50,053 nucleotides of DNA from an uncultured Saprospiraceae bacterium (GTDB taxonomy: Bacteria; Bacteroidota; Bacteroidia; Chitinophagales; Saprospiraceae): assembly GCA_937924495.1 (NCBI GenBank), contig CALDSS010000076.1, positions 1 to 50,053 of the forward strand, given 5' to 3'. Of the stretch, positions 45,543 to 50,053 are shown one piece after another (the first letter of the stretch is position 1; each line of letters starts with the position of its first letter). A model generated the notes under the pieces. It searched no databases. It had not been told where the DNA came from and was given only the letters and a program-made list of their open reading frames with translations. The position numbers and the translations under genes were made by a program.

Positions 45543-45550
45543 CAAAAGTA
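45543..45550 (-). promoter_or_regulatory. -7 element for the T9SS-exported protein gene
   Basis: Minus-strand TACTTTTG matches TAnnTTTG, about 50 bp before the ATG at 45492. Confidence 0.55.
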
Positions 45551-45590
45551 CTTCCATCACTCATATACAAATGCACGAGGCGGACAAAAG

Positions 45591-46022
45591 TCAATCAGTT
45601 TTTTTATCAATAACTGCAATCGTAATACGGCTGACACAAGTATGTCGCCCTTCATCGTCATGAATATTGATTTGCCAAACGTGCATGGTTCTTCCTATTT
45701 TTATTGGCGTAACTTTTCCATGTACGAAACCTGATTTGACGGCCCGAAGGTGATTGGCGTTAATTTCAACGCCTACTACAGTTTGTTCCATCATATTCAC
45801 AAGGAGTACTGATGCTACACTGCCCAAACTTTCTGCCAAAACCACATTGGCACCACCATGAAGCAGTCCCATAGGTTGTTTGGTATGCTCTGCCACGGGC
45901 ATTTTGGCAATGAGGTAATCATCACCCACTTCTGTGAATTCGATACCTAAATGTTTGTCCAGTCCTTTTTTAAATTGATTAAGTTGTTCGGGGGTCGGTC
46001 GTGTTTTCCAGATTGATGGCAT
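45591..46022 (-). CDS. PaaI/MenI-like hotdog thioesterase
   Basis: Acyl-CoA thioesterase of 143 residues with the hotdog fold. The active-site motif is LLHGGANVVLAESLGS (53-68) with H55 and catalytic E64, followed by VGVEINANHLRAVKSG, the pattern of the EntH/MenI-like group. A role in menaquinone synthesis (DHNA-CoA hydrolysis) is possible but menaquinone genes are not near. No signal peptide. Confidence 0.9.
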   Translation of the reverse strand: MPSIWKTRPTPEQLNQFKKGLDKHLGIEFTEVGDDYLIAKMPVAEHTKQPMGLLHGGANVVLAESLGSVASVLLVNMMEQTVVGVEINANHLRAVKSGFVHGKVTPIKIGRTMHVWQINIHDDEGRHTCVSRITIAVIDKKTD

Positions 46023-46211
46023 GTATTAGTTGATTGAGTTGAATGGTTGATTAACCACAAGGTATATGTTTGTAACCTTTTATTTGTCCTGTAAGGCGGT
46101 TACTTCCCGCAACTTCCTTGCTTTTTCAAGGGAAATCAATTATTGATCAGATTCCTAATTAACCCAATTAAACTCAATTGATTGAAAATCAGTATCTAAG
46201 AGCTTATCAAA

Positions 46212-46242
46212 CTCAGGAGGTGACGGAAAGTCACCGCCTGAG
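46212..46242. repeat. 31-bp hairpin
   Basis: CTCAGGAGGTGAC (46212-46224) pairs with GTCACCGCCTGAG (46230-46242) with one mismatch around GGAAA. No T-tract follows. Confidence 0.8.
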
Positions 46243-46297
46243 CAGGGTAAAGGCTAATTCAGAAATTTTAAGTTGACAGGGTTTCTCAATTAACTTA

Positions 46298-46456
46298 GAA
46301 GTTGTTTAAGAATTCATGATTTCGCGAAAGTGAGAAAATTTTATTCTGAATAAGGCAAAAACCGCAGTTGATGCCTTAGCATCAACGAGGATTTTTAACG
46401 TAATTCAGGATGAAATTTGCCGCTTGCAGCCAATCAATGAGTTTTTAAACAACTTC
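46298..46456. mobile_element. MITE-like 159-bp hairpin element with TTA flanks
   Basis: Terminal inverted repeats GAAGTTGTTTAA and TTAAACAACTTC are perfect, and the whole element folds on itself with arms of about 75 bp and few gaps. The centre is GTTGATGC-CTTA-GCATCAAC. Both ends are flanked by TTA (46295-46297 and 46457-46459), fitting a 3-bp target duplication. It encodes no protein, so movement would need a transposase elsewhere; a TNA target suggests the IS5/IS1031 type (inference). Confidence 0.75.
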
Positions 46457-46512
46457 TTAATCAACTAATCAACTAATCAACTTTTCTAAGTTTATTCTCA
46501 AATATAGATTTT

Positions 46513-47049
46513 TCACTTGTTTACGTCAATTTCCATAAATTCCAACGTCTCAAAATCAAGATGCCCAATCGGCAATCCTTTTGCTCTCTGATACTGGCCC
46601 AAAGCATTTTTAACTTCTAATTTGAAATCATCTAAAGGTTCGTAGCCTTTCGGCAAAAAGTCTTCTTCGAGCAGTTTTAGTTGAATTTGTTTCAGAATGG
46701 CAGTCGTTACTTTTTCAGGACAAATCACTTCTCTATTTTCTTTGAAACCACCCGGTCGCAATTGAACGCGCTTGCGGAATTTGGTCATTTTATAGCTTTC
46801 CGTTTTGTATAGATCCAAAACGACAGCGATGCGTTTCGTTTCCCCACCTTCGAGATTGATGTGATAAATATCTCGCTTTACCGTCAAATCATCTTCTTTG
46901 CCAATATAAATTGGTACCTCAATTTCTTTTACCTTATAAACAGCTTCAAATTCACACTCCTCTGTGCACACCACGGGTTGCACAGATTTGGGTGTCTGAC
47001 CAAAACCAAAGATTGGAAAAAGGAAAATAATTATGCTCAGGAATCGCAT
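46513..47049 (-). CDS. secreted paralogue, B type, with peptidoglycan-binding-like C-terminus (4 of 4)
   Basis: Exported protein of 178 residues; signal peptide about 1-17 (FLSIIIFLFPIFGFGQ). The middle contains VPIYIGKEDDLTVKRDIYH, matching the B-type partner at 47738 (DDxTVxRE/D). The C-terminus ALGQYQRAKGLPIGHLDFET (residues 149-168) then LEFMEI resembles peptidoglycan-binding domain 1. Cysteines in VVCTEECEF take the place of the GKCY motif in the other three. It is 125 bp downstream of the third paralogue. Function unknown; cell-wall association is inferred. Confidence 0.72.
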   Translation of the reverse strand: MRFLSIIIFLFPIFGFGQTPKSVQPVVCTEECEFEAVYKVKEIEVPIYIGKEDDLTVKRDIYHINLEGGETKRIAVVLDLYKTESYKMTKFRKRVQLRPGGFKENREVICPEKVTTAILKQIQLKLLEEDFLPKGYEPLDDFKLEVKNALGQYQRAKGLPIGHLDFETLEFMEIDVNK

Positions 47050-47174
47050 GAAAGCTTAGACTGTGAAAGTTTGATTAATACAATTAATTTATAGTTTGCA
47101 AAAATCAGGCAATTTATTTTTTTTACGTCTAAGGCACCTAACAGTTTCAAAGTGTTTTATAGAAAAGGGGTTTT

Positions 47175-47735
47175 CTAATATTCAATATTTAGAAAATCAA
47201 GGGTCACAAGGGTTAAGCTTCCTTGAGGAAGAAAATTATCTTTTTGAAAAGCCAGTATAGCGCGCATTACTTCAAATTCTTCCCTATCTTTTTCTCTCTT
47301 ATCCTCTAAATAGCCAATGGAAATTAATATCGACGTGATTTTATCGATTGCATCATCATAGCTTTGACTTCCGCCACATAGAGCTTCATGCCAAACCATG
47401 TCAGAGGCTCCTGTTTTGACAAATTCTTCTTCTATAAAAGTTCGATATTCATATTGGTGGGTAGAATTCTCATCAATGACGACGGGCAAAAAAACGGTGT
47501 CTCTTTCCTGCTTTGTAATTAATTCTCTGTATTCAACCTTGGCTTTTTCATTATATTTATCACCCAAATATATTGGGTATTCCATTTCTATTTCTTCAAC
47601 GTAATATTCCTCTTGCAGGCATTTTACATAGCATTTTCCAATTTGAGAATCTTCAGGCAGATCATCATTACCAAGACCTTGGGCAATTGAAAACTTGGAA
47701 AACAATAAAAGAGAGCATATTAAAATTAACCTCAT
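47175..47735 (-). CDS. secreted paralogue, A type, with peptidoglycan-binding-like C-terminus (3 of 4)
   Basis: Exported protein of 186 residues; signal peptide LILICSLLLFSKFSIAQ. Motifs: IGKCYVKCL, YPIYLGDKYNEKAKVEYREL, FIEEEFVKTGASDMVWHEAL, then C, and the tail ILAFQKDNFLPQGSLTLVTL. These match the A-type protein at 48453 nearly block by block. The ATG at 47735 is preferred to the TTG at 47741, which overlaps the preceding stop. Two bases separate it from the upstream B gene, so they share a transcript. Confidence 0.75.
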   Translation of the reverse strand: MRLILICSLLLFSKFSIAQGLGNDDLPEDSQIGKCYVKCLQEEYYVEEIEMEYPIYLGDKYNEKAKVEYRELITKQERDTVFLPVVIDENSTHQYEYRTFIEEEFVKTGASDMVWHEALCGGSQSYDDAIDKITSILISIGYLEDKREKDREEFEVMRAILAFQKDNFLPQGSLTLVTLDFLNIEY

Positions 47736-47737
47736 AA

Positions 47738-48430
47738 TCAATATTCAATATTTAGCGCAGCCAATGTTTCAAAATCAAGATTGCCGATAGGCAATTGATT
47801 TTCTTTTTGAAATTGTCGAAGACCTTGCGTTGTTTTTGAGCATAATTTATCGGTTTCAGAAATTTCATCCAAAAAATTGCGAACCAATAACGCTTCTTTG
47901 ATTTGTAAGGTAATATCGGCGTTGATGTCCTTTTCACAAAGCACTTCAAACCATTGCGTAAAACCACCTTTCTTTTCTATGTCTTTGAAATAAATAGTTT
48001 CCATTTCGAAACTTGTAGAGTCAGAGGTGTCCAAAACAATTTCTCGTTCAATTTTTTCAGCTGGAATTTCAACCAAACACCAAACCAAACAATCCTCCGG
48101 ATCCGAAGAAAGACAATTCCGATCTGCTTTTCGTTTTACCCATTTGGTGGTCTGTTTTGTTAACACGAATTCTTTTACTTCCCTCCTCACGGTTTGGTCA
48201 TCGGCATCACCAGTGTAAACAGGTATTTCCATTGCATCTTGACTCCATTCATCGGCGACTAAGCTTTTTGCATAACATTTTCCTGGCTCTGCATTGGGAG
48301 GTAGGTTAGAACCAGCGCTTCTTGCGTTTCTATGTTTTGCATATTCAAGCCTTGAAAGTTGGCTGCCAACAGATTGGTAGCAGCTGGAAATTAGAACAAG
48401 GCAGAGAATGAGGAGTAGCGGAAATTTCAT
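47738..48430 (-). CDS. secreted paralogue, B type, probable lipoprotein with peptidoglycan-binding-like C-terminus (2 of 4)
   Basis: Protein of 230 residues, the longest of the four. Lipoprotein-like signal LLLILCLVLISSC (C17). Motifs: PGKCYAKSL (49-57), IPVYTGDADDQTVRREVKEF, a region with extra cysteines (DRNCLSSDPEDCLVWCLVEI), KKGGFTQWFEVLC, and the tail LRQFQKENQLPIGNLDFETL. The tail is closest to the fourth paralogue, not to its immediate neighbours. It begins 22 bp after the first A gene. Confidence 0.75.
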   Translation of the reverse strand: MKFPLLLILCLVLISSCYQSVGSQLSRLEYAKHRNARSAGSNLPPNAEPGKCYAKSLVADEWSQDAMEIPVYTGDADDQTVRREVKEFVLTKQTTKWVKRKADRNCLSSDPEDCLVWCLVEIPAEKIEREIVLDTSDSTSFEMETIYFKDIEKKGGFTQWFEVLCEKDINADITLQIKEALLVRNFLDEISETDKLCSKTTQGLRQFQKENQLPIGNLDFETLAALNIEY

Positions 48431-48452
48431 AATTGGTTTTTTGTGCTTATTG

Positions 48453-49010
48453 TCAATAAGCTATTTTTAGAAAATCGAGCGTCTCAAGATTCAATCCACC
48501 TTGAGGAAGAAAATTATCTTTCTGAAAAGCAATTAAAGCATGATGTATTTCAAACCGCATCCTCTTACTTTTTGGTTTATTCTTTAAATACCCGCCCTTT
48601 TCCAAAATGGAGGTGATTTCATCCATCGCTTGATGATGTCGATCTCCCATGCAAAGAATCTCTTTCCAAACGTATTCCGACCCTCCAGTTTTGGTATATT
48701 CTTCCTCAATGAAAGTTCTATACTCGAAAAGCAAAGTAGTAGAAACATCTAAAAGAACAGGAAGAAATACTTTTACCTTTTCATTTTTTTCGTTGAGCAT
48801 GACCAATTGTCGGTACTCAATTTTTGCGATTTGGTTGTACTTGTCGCCTGTGTAAATGGGGTACACCGCTTCTATTTCTTTTACAATCATACTATCCACC
48901 ATACATTTAGAGTAGCATTTCCTTGCCTCAAAATCTGGTGGAGAGTAAGGCTCTTGCGAAAAGGAAAATAGACTGCAAAAACAAAAAAGTAGGATCCAAA
49001 AAACTTTCAT
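48453..49010 (-). CDS. secreted paralogue, A type, with peptidoglycan-binding-like C-terminus (1 of 4)
   Basis: Exported protein of 185 residues; signal peptide VFWILLFCFCSLFSFSQ. Motifs: ARKCYSKCM, YPIYTGDKYNQIAKIEYRQL, FIEEEYTKTGGSEYVWKEIL, then C, and the tail LIAFQKDNFLPQGGLNLETL. First gene of the four-gene array; no TAnnTTTG word was found upstream. It is divergent from a GH92 mannosidase lipoprotein gene with 213 bp between. The GKCY-type motif with a peptidoglycan-binding-like tail seems typical of Saprospiraceae cell-surface proteins (recollection, not checked). Confidence 0.75.
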   Translation of the reverse strand: MKVFWILLFCFCSLFSFSQEPYSPPDFEARKCYSKCMVDSMIVKEIEAVYPIYTGDKYNQIAKIEYRQLVMLNEKNEKVKVFLPVLLDVSTTLLFEYRTFIEEEYTKTGGSEYVWKEILCMGDRHHQAMDEITSILEKGGYLKNKPKSKRMRFEIHHALIAFQKDNFLPQGGLNLETLDFLKIAY

Positions 49011-49223
49011 TATCTATAAATTTTGTCCAAAAAGTGAGGGTTAAAAAAAAATGGTGGACGCTAAAAGGGGTAAGATGAATTTTGAAAAATCGTTATTTTT
49101 TTTTTGCTGATAAATTTTATCAAAGTAAGACAAACTACTTTGGGCTTCAAAAAATTAGTTTGTTCAACTTCAGTTTCCAATGTGATTTGTAACTTGCAAA
49201 TTGAACAAAACAAAAGTACAATT

Positions 49224-50053
49224 TTGAGACAATTTTCTTACTTCTTGGCATTTATTGCAATGTTAATTTTTGGTTGCAGCAAAACTTCCGTTGAATTGTT
49301 AGCTCCAAAGGACAATCTTTCCAATTTCGTCAATCCATTTATTGGAACAGGCGGTCATGGTCATACTTATCCAGGAGCTACTGCTCCATTCGGAATGGTT
49401 CAACTCAGCCCCGATACGCGTCTCGAAGGTTGGGATGGCTGTGGTGGTTATCATTTTACAGACAATGTGATTTATGGATTTAGCCATACGCACTTGAGCG
49501 GGACTGGAGTTTCTGATCATGGAGACATTTTACTCATGCCACAACCAACCAGTCAGGTTGACAAAATTGAAAAAGTCAATTTCAATAATGGTTTTGATGG
49601 AAAGGAAGGCTATAGTTCTTCATTTCAAAAATCATCTGAAAAAGCATGTGCGGGTTTTTATAAAGTGCATCTGGACAAACCCAATTGTGAAGTAGAATTG
49701 ACAGCCACTCAGCGAGCTGGTTTTCATAAATACGTTTATAAAAATGTTGATGAAAAATCAGTAGGAACAATTATGCTTGATTTGACGCATCGTGATCAAG
49801 TTTTGGAAAGTGGTTTGCATATAACCAGCCTGACTGAAATTGAAGGATTTAGAATCAGTTCAGCATGGGCGCAGAAGCAGCGGGTCTATTTCGTGGCTCA
49901 GTTTTCAGAACCGATTTTAGGTTATGAATTGGATTCGTTTAGAGTGGACATTAAGCCACAAGTATTTGAAAATCAGCATATTAAATCAGCTTTTCATTTC
50001 AAATTGCCAGCTTCAGGAGAGATAAAGGTAAAAGTCGGAATATCCGCTGTGAG
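49224..50053 (+). CDS. GH92 family alpha-1,2-mannosidase lipoprotein (N-terminal part; runs off the window)
   Basis: The open frame runs to the window end. The N-terminus from a TTG at 49224 reads MRQFSYFLAFIAMLIFGC, a lipoprotein signal. Then come NFVNPFIGTGGHGHTYPGAT, APFGMVQLSPDTR, GWDGCGGYHFTD and YGFSHTHLSGTGVSDHGD, all diagnostic of the N-terminal domain of GH92 exo-alpha-mannosidases. The calcium and catalytic residues of the C-terminal barrel are beyond the window. The ATG at 49260 would remove most of the signal peptide, so TTG is preferred. It would act on mannose-rich glycans at the cell surface or in the periplasm. Confidence 0.9.
   Translation, partial: MRQFSYFLAFIAMLIFGCSKTSVELLAPKDNLSNFVNPFIGTGGHGHTYPGATAPFGMVQLSPDTRLEGWDGCGGYHFTDNVIYGFSHTHLSGTGVSDHGDILLMPQPTSQVDKIEKVNFNNGFDGKEGYSSSFQKSSEKACAGFYKVHLDKPNCEVELTATQRAGFHKYVYKNVDEKSVGTIMLDLTHRDQVLESGLHITSLTEIEGFRISSAWAQKQRVYFVAQFSEPILGYELDSFRVDIKPQVFENQHIKSAFHFKLPASGEIKVKVGISAV

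Larger units (their letters stand above)
46023..46512. other. 490-bp intergenic region rich in inverted repeats, no gene
   Basis: No credible ORF. It begins with a GTTGATTA-type stutter (46026-46055) and ends with its complement (TAATCAACTAATCAACTAATCAAC, cut here into TAATCAAC x3, 46458-46482). A short relation to the first arm is also seen at 46156-46185. Between lie a 31-bp hairpin (46212-46242) and a MITE-like element (46298-46456). Confidence 0.7.

Noticed and set aside
46023-46512. Structured RNA gene in the repeat-rich gap
   Set aside because: The pairing is explained by separate inverted repeats and the MITE-like element; no known RNA family was recognised.

Overview
The window looks like chromosomal DNA from a member of the Bacteroidota, most probably a Saprospiraceae-type organism (inference). 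The signs are low GC; many copies of the Bacteroidota -7 promoter word TAnnTTTG in front of genes; almost no Shine-Dalgarno signals and several TTG starts; a protein ending in a type IX secretion sorting domain; a GldM-like C-terminal domain; and many lipoproteins. I see no rRNA, tRNA, CRISPR array, phage module or intact insertion sequence.

Region by region. 0-4 kb: fatty-acid beta-oxidation on the minus strand (FadN-like 3-hydroxyacyl-CoA dehydrogenase/enoyl-CoA hydratase, cut by the window edge, and an acyl-CoA dehydrogenase). 4-9.5 kb: TfoX-like protein, quinone oxidoreductase, CutC, APS kinase, a papain-like protease and an alpha/beta hydrolase. 9.5-14.5 kb: DoxX protein, an exported inorganic pyrophosphatase, a two-gene arsenosugar unit (peroxidase-like protein plus ArsS), RNase Z and MetK. 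14.6-18.1 kb: TetR regulator divergent from a SulP transporter and beta-carbonic anhydrase pair. 18.1-26.6 kb: DEAD-box helicase, Asd, a large helical protein of unknown function, a small double-glycine leader peptide, and two overlapping lipoprotein genes of unknown function. 27-31 kb: lacZ-galM operon for beta-galactoside use. 31-37.6 kb: lipoproteins, a KilA-N protein, a second arsenosugar-type pair (DUF547 lipoprotein and TIGR04283 glycosyltransferase), a RibD-like deaminase and a MATE pump. 37.7-46 kb: cytochrome c/sugar dehydrogenase fusion, metal-binding lipoprotein, HMG-CoA lyase-like enzyme, NTF2/GldM-like protein, a large T9SS-exported protein and a PaaI thioesterase. 46.5-49 kb: four secreted paralogues in A-B-A-B order with peptidoglycan-binding-like tails. 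49.2 kb to the end: the start of a GH92 mannosidase lipoprotein.

The most unusual layer is between the genes. At least eight imperfect or perfect palindromic elements occur. Several have arms built of a short word repeated two or three times, a different word at each locus (GGAATGAGTGAATG, TTCGAGA, GATTGTT, GCAGTAGGCAA). Many touch a start or stop codon. One family with the core arm GTAGAGAC occurs once as a perfect 50-bp palindrome spanning the cutC stop and the cysC promoter, and once in frame inside lacZ. A separate 159-bp MITE-like hairpin flanked by TTA lies near 46.3 kb.

The best candidates for undescribed biology are this palindrome system, the A-B-A-B secreted cluster, and the small double-glycine peptide with a graspetide-like core. 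All functions are read from sequence alone and no database search was possible.
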